Shown: one piece after another, positions 52,816 through 63,602 of the stretch
How the letters are laid out: every line of letters begins with the position of its first letter
Position numbering within the stretch: the first letter of the stretch is position 1
DNA from: Odontesthes bonariensis
Lineage: Eukaryota; Chordata; Actinopteri; Atheriniformes; Atherinopsidae
Assembly (NCBI RefSeq): GCF_027942865.1
Contig: NC_134509.1
Location: 30,512,197 to 30,576,196 of the forward strand
Direction of reading: 5' to 3'
DNA length: 64,000 bases
Notes under the pieces: model-generated
Database searches by the model: none
What the model was told of the DNA's origin: nothing
The model's input: only the letters and a program-made list of their open reading frames with translations
Translations under genes and position numbers: made by a program

Positions 52816-55800
52816 TTATTTTCCGACCAAATCAGCCGAGACTTGAAAGGCCCCCTTCAACTGAAAGCTGGTGAGGGCGCCTGTGTGTAAAAGTTTTATA
52901 CAGTCCTTCCTCCTTATTTACTGATAAAATTACTGCTTTCTATCTGATAAACAATCACATCTTTTCTTCTATTGTACTTTTATACAATTGAATAATTATG
53001 ACAAATACTAAAAAAAAGTATATATATATTTTTTTTTAAGTAAAAGTGTGCATGAAGACCTGTTTACAATGAGTTCAAACGAAGCTGAGCAGGACACAGC
53101 TCCTTCTACACAGCCTTCAACAATTGAGGTAAATCTGAACGTCTGAGCACTCTGAGAGTTGAAAGGATTAGTCCATCAGTTAATTACTTTATTTCTTAGT
53201 AAAATAAAAACGTATTTTTCCGCTACCTTTAAAGGACAAGACCGTTTTTTTTTTACATTGGGCCCTTGATTTCACATTATAACATGATGTTCTACTCACC
53301 CCTGCTTGTTGTTGGTCATTTGGAGCTGTTCCGAAGATATTCGGCCATGAAACGGTTTCCTATGGGCAATGTTATACAGGCACAAACTATGCTGTTTATA
53401 ATTTATTAATTACTGTACACTAGCACTGATAACGTGGAGGTGCGTCGCTTACTTCAAAACACCCGGGTTACTGTAATTTTGAAATTTGTCGTAAAGTGGG
53501 TGTTACTGACGTCATCATCGTGCGCGGGCTGGAGTGACAGCCCACAGACCTGCTTGTAGCAACCCAACGCGAGCAGTGGTGTCAAAAGTACACACATTTG
53601 TTACTTAAGTAGAAGTATAGATACTGCAGTTTAAAAACATTCTGGTAAAAGTTGAAGTATCAACTTGACCTCTTTACTCAAGTAAAAGTGAAAAAGTATG
53701 TGCTCCAAAACCTATTTAAAGTATAAAAGTATAAAGTAACCTTTAAATAAAAAAAAATTCAATTTTTTTTTATTAAAAACCCACACAAAAAGGTAGATGC
53801 CACTATATGAATTGCAAGCTTAATTTTAAAACTGATTAGTTCTACATGTGGGTCTTGGGTGTGCAGAGTTTGCATTGCATTTTCCACGAGTCATTTTTGC
53901 ACCCGACTATTTCGAAAAATTCTTTGAGATAGGGCCATGGATGAGGAAGGTCTTGTTGGTCTTCGTCTCCATCTCCCGATACGCTCTCGCCATCTTTTTC
54001 TGAATCCGATATTGTGGCGTGGCATACACTTTGCGCAGCTTCGCGTTTGCAGTTTGTAGAACACCTGCTTGCTTCTGACGAATGACGATTTCCTTGTGTG
54101 TCAGCACAAATTTGACAAATAGCCTAACCGATGAGTGTTTGCGTTATATGATCCATCAAATTACACTCGTTCTCACTAGGTGTGGATGGCGCACATGACG
54201 TGAAATACATAAACATTAAACTGAAGCCAAGAGTTAAAAAAAAAACTAAAAAAAAACTGAAGCCAAGAGTTAAAAAAAAAAAAAAAAAAACTGAAGCCAA
54301 GAGTAACGAGGCTGTTTGTTTTGAAAATGTAAGGAATAGAAAGTACAGATACTTCTGTGAAAATGTAATGAGTAGAAGTCAGAAGTAGGCAGAAAAATAA
54401 GTAATGGAGTAAAGTACAGATACCTAAAAAGTGTACTTAAGTACAGTAACGAAGTACAAATACTTCGTTACTTGACACCTCTGAACGCGAGTGCTTACCG
54501 GATGTGAGTACTCCGGATATCCGGGCGAGTATTTATATGCCCAGATGTGCTTTTTGAACATCACGAATGCTTTGCGCTACCACTGCTACCCGATGTGAAT
54601 CACGCTGTAATCTCACGGTTGACACGAAACAATAACAATATAAGATTAGTACGACGCCGTTTGGTGCTATTGTCTACCATTAGCCTAGCTGTTCTCTGCC
54701 GTGAATGATTCTTCATTACCACTACACACGCGCTGTCAAGCAGACTGGACTGAAAGTCTTATAAACACCATTGTTTTAAAACTTTAGGATTACACTAATC
54801 TATGTTGGGAGTCAAGCACAAGACCAACCAAGAGCTGAATGCGCGTAGTCAATATTGAAATTATAGTAGTAAAAAAAAAACAAAAAAAACATTTTCATTT
54901 CAAAATTAAGGGGAAATAAACAGTAGACTAACTGGTTTTATACGATTACTTTTGCATACATTGGTGAATGACAAAAAAAAAATATATATATACACACACA
55001 CACACTCACTCTCTGTTCCAGCCACTCCATCCAAGGGCAGACAGTGGAGCACGTGGAAGTTTTTAGGTACCTGGGCACCGTCTAATGTCTGTGAGAAAGA
55101 CCGGAGCCACACCAAAGACAATTTTCTGTTTTTGTGCCACCTGACATTTTTGGGGACAATCTGTCTTTACTTCTGTATGCTACAAAAAAAAAAAAATTAA
55201 CGCTATTTGAAATTCCACTAACCGTTAAGTATCAACAAGTGTCTAACTTATGAAAACCTGGTGCATGTGTAACCAGGGGATGTTACACAGGTCAAAACTT
55301 TGACTACGCCAGTCTCATTAAGGGTGAGGCATCACTAGGGCTGCTGTACACAAACAATTTCCCCTGCAGGTTTGAAAGAACTTGAGGACACAGTTGTTGC
55401 AAAACATATACTTTCCTTTATTTTCTTCTTCTTGTATAAAACATTCTAAATGTGCAGAGTTGCAGAGAGGGCAGGCGAGTAATAAAAGCACAGTGCTACT
55501 CTGATATTAACATGTATAGTACACATTGCGAACTTGAAGCACAACAAACAAAGAAAACCAACACAGAAGTTAGTCCACTGCTATGCAGTAAGATACATTG
55601 AGACAGTCACTAGGTTCAACCTTACTCTGTCAATTGTGCCAGAAGTATATTATATGCAAACCGGAAAAACACTGGCAATTAGATTCAGACAAGGTATAAA
55701 ATAAAATCCACAAGAGTCAGAAGGCCTAGACCAAAAACAAGTGGTATATAGTCATAAGGAACAGGGTGTTCAGATGCAGCCCCTGGTGGCAACAGGGGTG

Positions 55801-58800
55801 AGGAAAAACTCCCTTTTCACTTGATTTGATATTTTTCTTGGGATAAAATCTCAGTATAGTCTGAGGAAAAAAAACAAACCCATGAAGTCAGGAAGAAACC
55901 TCAGGCAGAGACCGACGGCCACCAAGGGGAGCCCCCTGCCAGGGCTGGTTACGAACAGGTTAAAGGAAGAGGGAGGTATTTAATTTAATAATAAATAATC
56001 TTTTCAGAAGTCACTTGCCAGGGCATCCTGAAAAGGACCTGCGTCTTTGGCCCATTTGTCACCCAACCAGGCGTATCCATGGTCTTGCTTCAGGGAACAG
56101 GAATTGTATCCATGGTGGTCATGATAGACTGACAGCCTCTGAGTAGTACATAGTAGTAGACATAATACAATAGTCATTGTAGGCCTGGCTAAAACACACC
56201 TATTCTGATCATCACCTATTGTCTTTAAGAACTGACCTTCTCGTTCACCGCTTTCATTTTATTGACCGCACTGTCAATGTCCTCCTCTGGATTGCCCAAT
56301 TCAAAGTCTGTCAGGGGACAGGCGTTATGCACCTCGGGCAACACTGGATGGCGGTGGAACATCAGATAGAAAGGTGTATGCCTTGTGGATGCCTAGACAC
56401 ATAGCACATTTACATTAGGATTATAAATAGACAACAGGAAACAGAAAAAAGCTAGAACGAATAGCCACCTGTGAAGATGTGTTGATGCCATAGATGACAG
56501 CATCGAGGTGCAGATCCCAGTCATCATGAGCATCGTTCACATATTTCCTTAAGGCACGCTTGATGTTTTGGTTAGTCCGCTCATCCTTCACATTAATAAA
56601 AAGTACAAATTAAAATGCAATAAATTATTTTTTTAAAGCATAAATTCCATGCACGGTATGTACAAAAAAAAAAAAAAACATATTTTTTATTACCTGGCCA
56701 TTCGTCTGGGGGTGATAGGCACTGGAGACCGAATGCTTAATGTGGAGCATGTCAAAAATTCTCTCATTTAACTGTGGACAAATTATGTAAAAAAGATTAT
56801 GGTTCCATGAATGATGAATGATTTCATTCATGGAGAAGTATGATGAGCCACAAGTTTGTAAATGGGCCAGAATGACAACAACTGAACTGGATTGAAGGCA
56901 GTTCTACTGATGTAAAAAGCTTCTCACCTTGTTTACAAACTCCTTCCCTTGGTCAGTTATTATTCTTTGGACCATACCGAACGTGTACATGATTTTTACA
57001 AGTGCTCGGCATACCTCCACCGCTGTCTTCGAAGGAAGAGGGGCGGCAGCGACCCACTTACTGTACAGGTCGGTCATGGACATAATGTACTTATGTCCTC
57101 TTTCCGTTTCCTTCAGTGGACCAACAAGGTCCAGCCCGATGACGGTCCAGGGATCTGTAACCTGACAAAAATGCCTCATATTTATGTCACCTACATTTTG
57201 CAGATGGATACATAAAAGTAACACACATTGTGTATGTTTTTTCTTAAAAGAATGCAAACCGCCTGCTTGAATTGAATAAAAACTCGCTACCTTTATGGGA
57301 TGCAGGGCTGGGGCATCCGTTTGGATGGGGTCATTGAGCTGACACTTGTGGCAGCATCTCACCTTAGACAAATAATAACAACACATAGGAGACTTCTTTC
57401 CACTCACATTTTTACTGCGTGTGACGACAAAATCAGACACAATGAGGAACTAGGCATACAAGATGATATGAATAAAATTCTGAATAAAAGTAGGCTTCTT
57501 ACTTACCCAGCTCTCGACGTCCTTTGCCTGGCCTTCCCAGAAATAGCCAGCAATAGTTTTGTTTCTAGTACCCCTTACACCTCTGTGGTTGCCAGACCCA
57601 GGGAGATTGTGGCACTCGTTAAGGACGGCAGTTTTTTCCGCGTCACTGGTCACCACCAGCCGCATGTACTGCCGCTTTGGTCCGACATAAAATATGCGAC
57701 GATCTATTAAAACAAGAAAAATTAAAGGCCTAACGAATTTAGACTTTTGGATAAGTCCTGGTTAAGTCCTGATCGCGAATCATCTCCTTGGCTCGCTGCC
57801 AAGTGCTAGTCAGCATCAAGTGAATTCCACACTGACATTCTGACAAAACAACAGAGTAAAACAACAAAAAAGTCTTGATCGCACATCATCTCCTTGGCTC
57901 GCTGTCGTGAACGCTGCCTTTATAAGTGCTAGTCAGCATCAAGCGACAGTTCTGACAAACATTGACATTCTGACAAAACAGAGTAAATTAAACAACAAAA
58001 TGTAATAACATGATTAATGACAGTAATAAATGCGCCTCCGCTTCCGAGCAAGCGGATAGGTAGGCTTATAATTGCTGACATAAATTAAGTTTATTATTTA
58101 TATCTCGAGTAAGATTGAAAAAAATGTCAAGTCGGGAATGTGATGAAATTGGGCTTACCTTTCAGTACAAAGTTTTTCGATGCGCGGCGAACCTTCCATC
58201 TTTCCTCCTTCCCCCATAGGGGCAAAACTTGCCCCGTCTTTAAAAACGTTTTTACGTTCTCATAAAACTGAGAGCCTTCCATCTTCTGTCAGGAGTCAGA
58301 CCTGTCAGGAGTCTGACCACATATTCTCTCCTCCTACTCAACTAGGTTTGTGCTACTCAAATTAAGTAGTTGAAGTAAAACTGTCGTAAATACGCGCCCG
58401 GATATCCGGAATACGCGCCCGGATATCCGGAGTACTCACATCGGGTTAGCGCCTCTGGTAAGCACTCACGTCGGGTCGCTACACTGCTGCCTTATTATTC
58501 ATTCGGGTAGCTAACCTGAATTCGCACAGCAACTTCAGAAGAAGCCGAGAGAAGACTAGTGAAAATCCTATTTGGTTACAATGGGTCGAGTGTGCGCATA
58601 TCCAGGATGCGAAAATAAAATGTCAACTTGGACGAAGTACAGTTTTCACCGGCTTCCTCTCCGTAATCGTGACATTTTGAAGCTCTGGCTCGTTGCCTTG
58701 AAGATGGACCCGAACATCACCGTTCCACGGTTACGACGCTTGGACCATCGGGTGTGCAGTGCGCATTTCTCCCCAGAGGCCTTCAATCCTCTAAGGGAAA

Positions 58801-61800
58801 AGAAAGAGGGACAGAAGTTTCAACACCAGCATATAAAAAAGAATGCTGTGCCGATGGCCGCGGAGGAGCCCACACAGAAAACGGAGGTAAGATGGTCTTA
58901 CCTGTTTGAATGTGTAGACGTGCTCATTTTGATGGGAGCTAGCACTCGCACTTAGATCAGTGCAGTGGCCTGAACTAAACCCACAAAGCTTGAATGTAGA
59001 ACTTACCTCCGCATCCGAATACTCTGGCTCAAATCGATATGGTCCAAATGCTCCAAATGACCAACAACAAGCAGGGGTGAGTAGAACATCATGTTATAAT
59101 GTGAAATCAAGGGCCCAATGTCAAAAAAACGGTCTTGTCCTTTAAGGGATGGTTCGGAGTAGATTCACCTTCTACAGTAGTATAAATATGGTCTGTACTC
59201 ACAAAACGATGCATTTGGAAGTTTGTACATAGTCCAGGAGTTTATTTTTATCAACACAAGCCTAATAGCTTCTCTGCTGCTAAAGCTGCGTCGACATCAC
59301 TTCCTTGATCTGGGACGAGCCCGTAAAGGTCCTCATCGAAACTCATAATATGCACAAGGAAAAGTGAAATCCTTGTCTAATTGATAGTAGGTAACATTTG
59401 AAATATATTTTAAGTGTTGCCTTGAAAATATAAGCCTTTATCGCAATTCAGTGAATTTTTTTTTTTTTTATACTCTCGTCTGGAACTTTGTTGACGGAAA
59501 CAACCGTGTACACGTGACTGAGGATAGCCAAACACGGTTACTTCGGGCTACTGCAGCGAAAGAAGAAGACAGTTATTTGCTGCTACAGCGCGAGGTGAAA
59601 AGATAGGACAAGATGCCATACTCTTGTATCTATCCCGGCTGCGGACTAAAACGCAAACTGTTCCATCAAGAGAGCTTCCATGAGCTGCCGTATAGACACA
59701 ATGACCAGGAACTTCTACAGCAGTGGATGGTTGTTCTGAATATGGACATCGCGACGCCGGTCGAGACGCTGAAGAAAAAGCGCTATCGTGTGTGTAGTCG
59801 ACATTTCGATAAGGACGATTTCATTCATCCTAAAACTGCCAAGGAGTCTAAAAGGGTGCACCGAGTAAGAGTACAGCTAAGAAGAAATGCCATTCCACGA
59901 GTGGGGCCACCGGCAGACACAGTGGAGGTAAGTTTTAGCAGCAGAGAAGCTATTAGGCTTGTGTTGATTATTATAAACTCCTGGACTATGTACAAACTTC
60001 CAAATGCATCGTTTGGTGAGTACAGACCATATTTGTACTACTGTAGAAGTTTGGTGTCATGGCAAGGGATTTTTAGTGTGGTAATTTTGGAGATACTGCC
60101 AGGCTCCGTTAGCGCTTATACTAAGCTATAAGCTATTCTAGCCTGATTAACATAGACTTTCAAATCTCTTCGAGATTCTGGTCTGACCAAGACCATAACG
60201 AATACGATTCGAAATGGCCTGGTCAACCCGCCTCCCTCGGGTTGCTACTGGTTGTGGCCAGAAAAGGCTGTGCCTAAGCTCAAGCCAATCACACCACTCT
60301 TTCCTCTGACGTATGATTTAGCTACCAGCTGGGCTAATTGGTAGATTAAACTCTTACCAAAGCCAGTAGGGAGCAAGCCAGGCGAAAACGTCTTTCCTGT
60401 CAAGAAACGATTCAAGGGCTGTTCTTTGCTCGATTTTAAACAAGAATCTCCCGTCGAACACTTTCATTACAGCATCTACAGCAGTGTCAAAAGCTTGATG
60501 CTGCTCCATGTTGATATTGAATGAAGCGCTTCCGTGTACAATCCATGGGTTGAGTGGCAGTTCAACCACGTCACTACCTTGAACCCGCCTTGGTTGGCGC
60601 TGCTCAAAGTTGATTGCTTCCCGACAAAGTGGGTGGAGTTCCCATTTTTTCGGGAACTCGAATCCACCTGAATGAGCAGTTGGCCTGAGTAAGTGTAGCA
60701 GAGCCGAAGGTGTTGCGTCACTGCGAGGGCGGAGCCTGGGTAAAGCTATTCGGGATAACTCGGTAACTCAGCTGATGTTCGGCCAAGATCGGAAAAACTT
60801 CGGGTGGGCTACTTGGCTGGATGTCACGGTTCAAATGACCCTAGGGTGAATCTACTCTGAACCATCCCTTTAATGTATGAGTACTTTTTATCCATTTTAA
60901 ATCATTGTAAACAAACAAAACTATTTGAAGAACGTCTCAAATTACACTTTTTAAAGGGATACGCCACCCCCAGGCCAAATTAAGTGTATCCCCGCATTCC
61001 AGAGACATAAATAAGTGTGTGGGAGCGTTTTCCTGGCGACCCAGGCATTGTCCGAATCTCACAGCACTGACCACTGCTTGGTTTCGCGTAATATCTTCAT
61101 GCTAGCGTCGCCGATCGAAATATTTCGCCCAACGTGAATTAATTTACTTGATTTACCTTCTAATTACTGTGTGAGTGGTGTACTTTCACATCGAGTGCAA
61201 ATGACTGTGTAAATCAACACGGAAGGCTTGGGTGCCGTTTACACATACCCGGGTATTTTGAAAAACGAAGACCTTTCCCTTCGTTTGTGCCTTTCGTTTA
61301 CACACAAACGGAGTTTTTTCCTCCGAAAACGAAGCTAAAAAAAAACTCCGGCAAAAGTGGAGATTTTTTAAAAACTCCGTTTAGCGTTTGTGTGTAAACT
61401 GGTTGAAAGACGAAAACGGAGTTTTCAGAATGGAATGCGGAGTTGTCGTCATAGTACAGAGCCCCGCCCCTATCCACCATAGTGGCAGGATAACGCCATT
61501 CATTGTTTATCTGGCAAGCATGGAGGTACTAGCAGCATTTATTTTGTTGAGAGCTATACTCGCTTGTGTGATTTTGAAAATTACACTCCTACAAAGTATT
61601 GAACAACAAAGGCGCATTACGGCGCGGAGGGCAACAATTGCGGAGCTTCTGTTGGCAGACAGAGCCTGGCCATACCACCGCCAGCGACGGCGATTCTGGA
61701 TTAGACCCGGACGGACTGCTTTATGGTGGGAAAATTTTGAAAATGGCTTTGTTGTCCCGGAGGAATGGAGGGAAAATTTCAGGATGTCACGATTTTCACT

Positions 61801-63602
61801 CCTTTCCCTATCAGAACTGCTACGCCCGCACATCCAGGGTGAGAGTACTCACATGCGCGCTTCTGTTGATGTTGTGAAGAAAGTTGCCTGTCAGCGGTTC
61901 TCTATTAGGCTTCTGATTGGCTTGTGTGGAATTCTCATTGTTCTAACATTGCCACCGTCAGGCTTGGCGTAATTTAACAGCTCCTGATAGCGTATTTCTC
62001 CGGATCAATGTAGACGGGGTTTTTTTAAAAAACGGGGCTGTGTGCACGGTTTTTTTTTTTTTTGAAAACGAAGGTTAGAAAATATGCGTTTTTCAAAATA
62101 CCCGGGTATGTGTAAACGGCGCCTTGGTTTGCTCATGTCGGTTTGGGAACTAGTTTCCGGTGCAGACAACACAGCCGACGCACACTCCCCGCTACGTCAT
62201 TGGGAATCCCCACCCCAGACTTCCTCAAACAAACCAGCGTGAAGCAGCCAGGGACAACCCAGACAACCGTGGCTAGCTAGCTAGAGTATTGGTGTGGTTT
62301 GAATCAGTGTGGTTACTACGGTAGTTGTTTGATTTCACTGAGAAAAATAGTGAATACGTGCATAGCAAGGGGCTGCGAGAACATGCAGAAGAGACACCAA
62401 AAGACAATGTTCCACAGAATTCCGAAGGATGAGCAAGGAAGAAGACTTTGGCTGGCTGCCCTCGGAATTCCTGAGACAACACCGGGTTTGCGAGGAGCAT
62501 TTCAAGCCAGAAGACTATGACCAAAAAATGGCCCACGCTTCGCAAAGGATGGTGCTAAGACTGAAACATACAGCTGTCCCATCTGTGTTCGAAACAGAGG
62601 TTGAGCGGAGTAATATTTCGATCGGCGACGCAAGCATGGAGGTATTACGCGAAACCAAGCAGTGGTCAGTGCTGTGAGATTCGGACAATGCCTGGGTCGC
62701 CAGGAAAACGCTCCCACACACTTATTTATGTCTCGGGAATGCGGGGATACACTTAATTTGGCCTGGGGGTGGCGTATCCCTTTAAATAGTAATTGTGTGG
62801 TATTTATATACATTAAATAAAGTAAATTTAGGCTGTTTGATTTTATGTTAGAAAACAGAGCAGTTTTTGTTTTCTCTCATACATATTAAAGTGATGTAAT
62901 AAGCTCAACATTTCCACCCCAGAAATCATTATTTTTAATTATAAATGTTAAACAGCAGCCTGTTTCCACTCCACTTTCTGATGGGTTTCTGTTCCTCGTC
63001 TTTAAGGAGCTCCAGAAAAAGAACGCCACTTGTCAAAGATTACCACGCCAAGAAGAGCAGAGAGAGTCAGAAAACAAAGAAAATAGAGGTGAGTCAACCT
63101 CACACTAGTCCCACTCTGGCAAAAAGAGGCGACTCGCCTACAGGAAAAGTTACTTTTGAAAGTAACTGTTGGAAATGGTTTCACACAGTTCAAGCAGATG
63201 AGGATGAAGAATCCAACACCTCACTGAGCGTGGGTGATGGACACTACATGGTGGATTTAGGAAGGTACGTGCATGTAAGTCCTACGATCTTTAACATATA
63301 ACCTCGATTTGCACAATATTTCCTCCGTTCCTGACAGATTTTTCTCCTTCAGCTCCTCGGAGTTGATCGTCGATGAAGAGTGCATCCTGGAGCTCTTCAA
63401 GAAATGCCGGAAATGCAACCGACAGTGCACAGTCAGAAAAAATGTCACTGGACTAAAGCTCGTCGTTAATCAGACGTGCTGCTTCTGTCAGCATCACTTT
63501 CGATGGACCAACCTGCCAGACGAGGACTATGACAAAGACGATAGTGACTCCCAGATCAACGGGCAGAATGTGGCGATGTCGCCAAGCAGCAATACAAGTT
63601 GA
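52816..63602 (+). CDS. Zinc-knuckle gene, exons a-e, copy 3
   Basis: Exons a 52816-52870, b 53041-53128, c 63007-63088, d 63198-63264 and e 63338-63602. All splice sites and phases match copy 1. Exon c has a 9-bp in-frame deletion; exon d has one Phe-to-Ser change; exon e is unchanged at the protein level. The b-c intron is about 9.9 kb because of T3, T2 and T5, which place two intact THAP exons and one broken one between b and c. The lack of frame damage fits either a recent duplication or some constraint. Confidence 0.6.
53574..54483. mobile_element. 910-bp hAT MITE in the Ginger terminal repeat
   Basis: A perfect 8-bp duplication AACGCGAG (53566-53573, 54484-54491) flanks ends CAGTGGTGTCAAAAGTAC and TTACTTGACACCTCTG. 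This terminus and the aagtagaagtatagatac motif are typical of a very common fish hAT MITE. An internal tract repeats ctgaagccaagagttaaaaa three times. Confidence 0.92.
54992..55085 (+). repeat. CA run and a LINE RT scrap
   Basis: After a (TA)(CA) run, about 55030-55085 reads GQTVEHVEVFRYLGTV, a motif near the end of RT in L2/RTE-type LINEs. Only this scrap is present. Confidence 0.4.
55380..56224. other. 3' region of the Ginger element, with repeat-like sequence
   Basis: No exon downstream of the transposase stop was recognised. The stretch ggcaacaggggtgaggaaaaactcccttttc...ggaagaaacctcaggcag (about 55785-55905) resembles a common dispersed repeat in fish genomes (recall). Confidence 0.35.
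56225..58282 (-). CDS. Ginger integrase-like transposase, seven exons
   Basis: Exons: 58159-58282 (ATG start), 57507-57703, 57291-57362, 56928-57161, 56694-56771, 56469-56585, 56225-56392 (TAA). All introns have GT..AG; the first is phase 1 and the rest phase 0. The product is about 329 residues without a stop. It has an HHCC finger (ECHNLPGSGNH then CCHKC), then the core: Asp in IGLDLVGPL, Asp in IITDQGKEF and Glu in DERTNQ. Counted across the junctions, the last two are 35 residues apart (DD35E). It ends with TPFYLMFHRHPVLPEV, a motif I associate with GIN2 proteins. It would cut and join the element's ends in the nucleus. Intact termini make it a candidate autonomous element. Confidence 0.8.
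58581..58886 (+). CDS. THAP-domain first exon in T3
   Basis: ATG at 58581 opens 102 codons to a gtaaga donor, phase 0. Motifs are CAYPGC, SFHRLPL, KLWLVALKMDPNI, RVCSAHF, EAFNP and KKNAVPMA. It lies in the b-c intron of the zinc-knuckle gene in copy 3, same strand. Confidence 0.83.
59613..59927 (+). CDS. THAP-domain first exon in T2, copy 3
   Basis: 105 codons, identical in protein to 3252-3569 except for one residue lost near the gtaagt donor. Start, zinc ligands and donor are intact. Confidence 0.85.
60139..60742 (-). mobile_element. 604-bp unclassified insertion with 9-bp duplication
   Basis: AAGCTATTC at 60130-60138 and 60743-60751 flanks it; the uninterrupted T2 arm has one copy. The ends begin tagcctgattaac and end ggagcctgggta with little inverted symmetry. 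The minus strand from about 60490 reads FLFKIEQRTALESFLDRKDVFAW, like the Q-motif region before the Walker A of RecQ-type helicase ORFs found in fish transposons; it stops before the ATP-binding loop. Class unknown. Confidence 0.55.
61231..62123 (+). mobile_element. PIF/Harbinger fragment nested in T5
   Basis: TTG (61228-61230, 62124-62126) flanks ends GGTGCCGTTTACACATACCC and its near complement. It carries the first part of a Harbinger transposase. Confidence 0.8.
61388..61972 (+). CDS. PIF/Harbinger transposase, N-terminal part
   Basis: An open frame of up to 194 codons. The recognisable part is RRRFWIRPGRTALWW, VVPEEWRENFRMSRFSLLSL, LRPHIQGESTHMRASVDV and VKKVACQRFS, the HTH-bearing N-terminus of PIF/Harbinger nucleases. 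The DDE catalytic part is missing. The true start is probably the ATG at 61521 (MEVLAAFILL). A non-autonomous remnant. Confidence 0.75.
   Translation: MCVNWLKDENGVFRMECGVVVIVQSPAPIHHSGRITPFIVYLASMEVLAAFILLRAILACVILKITLLQSIEQQRRITARRATIAELLLADRAWPYHRQRRRFWIRPGRTALWWENFENGFVVPEEWRENFRMSRFSLLSLSELLRPHIQGESTHMRASVDVVKKVACQRFSIRLLIGLCGILIVLTLPPSGLA
62347..62641 (+). pseudogene. Broken THAP exon in T5
   Basis: The expected ATG is ATA at 62347. The first half (CIARGCEN, MFHRIPKDEQ, LWLAALGIP) and the second half (RVCEEHFKPEDYD, LKHTAVPSVF) lie in different frames. About 20-25 codons of the usual middle are missing near 62480. Possible donors are at 62600 (gttgag) and 62642 (gtatta). Confidence 0.75.

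Larger units (their letters stand above)
53555..58483 (-). mobile_element. Ginger-type DNA transposon with complete transposase gene
   Basis: CTGCT at 53550-53554 and 58484-58488 is a 5-bp target duplication; the short T3 at 25138 shows the empty site (cctgctgcc). The ends begin TGTAGC and pair over about 60 bp with small gaps (TGTAGCAACCCAACGCGAGT against TGTAGCGACCCGACGTGAGT). CCGGATATCCGG occurs at 54513-54524, 58398-58409 and 58419-58430. Inside is an intron-containing gypsy-integrase-like gene. Ginger elements are cut-and-paste transposons with such integrases, usually with 4-bp duplications. Confidence 0.82.
53233..59141 (+). mobile_element. T3: TTAA element with THAP exon, split by a Ginger element
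   Basis: TTAA at 53229-53232 and 59142-59145; ends AGGACAAGACCG and CGGTCTTGTCCT. The left arm (53233-53549) and right arm match the 652-bp short form at 24793. The THAP exon is at 58581-58886. The Ginger insertion (53555-58483) accounts for most of the length. The TTAA used on the left is the one T1 uses in copy 1. Confidence 0.88.
59146..60869 (+). mobile_element. T2 in copy 3
   Basis: Same ends and same host position as 2587-3832, between TTAA 59142-59145 (shared with T3) and 60870-60873. Small deletions trim the left arm (around 59170 and 59365). A 604-bp insertion splits the right arm at 60139. Confidence 0.88.
60955..62781 (+). mobile_element. T5: TTAA element with broken THAP exon, private to copy 3
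   Basis: TTAA at 60951-60954 and 62782-62785; ends AGGGATACGCCACCCCCAGG and its reverse complement. The inverted arms are nearly perfect over about 140 bp (to gcgtaatatc). It holds a Harbinger fragment (61231-62123) and a damaged THAP exon. Copies 1 and 2 have an empty TTAA here. Confidence 0.88.

Noticed and set aside
54182..54388. Lys-rich ORF in the hAT MITE
   Set aside because: Produced by an A-rich tandem repeat within a non-coding MITE.
53233..59141. Reading the integrase exons as a degraded gypsy element in T3
   Set aside because: No LTRs, RT or gag around it. Clean introns, TIRs starting TGT and a 5-bp duplication fit a Ginger-type DNA transposon better.
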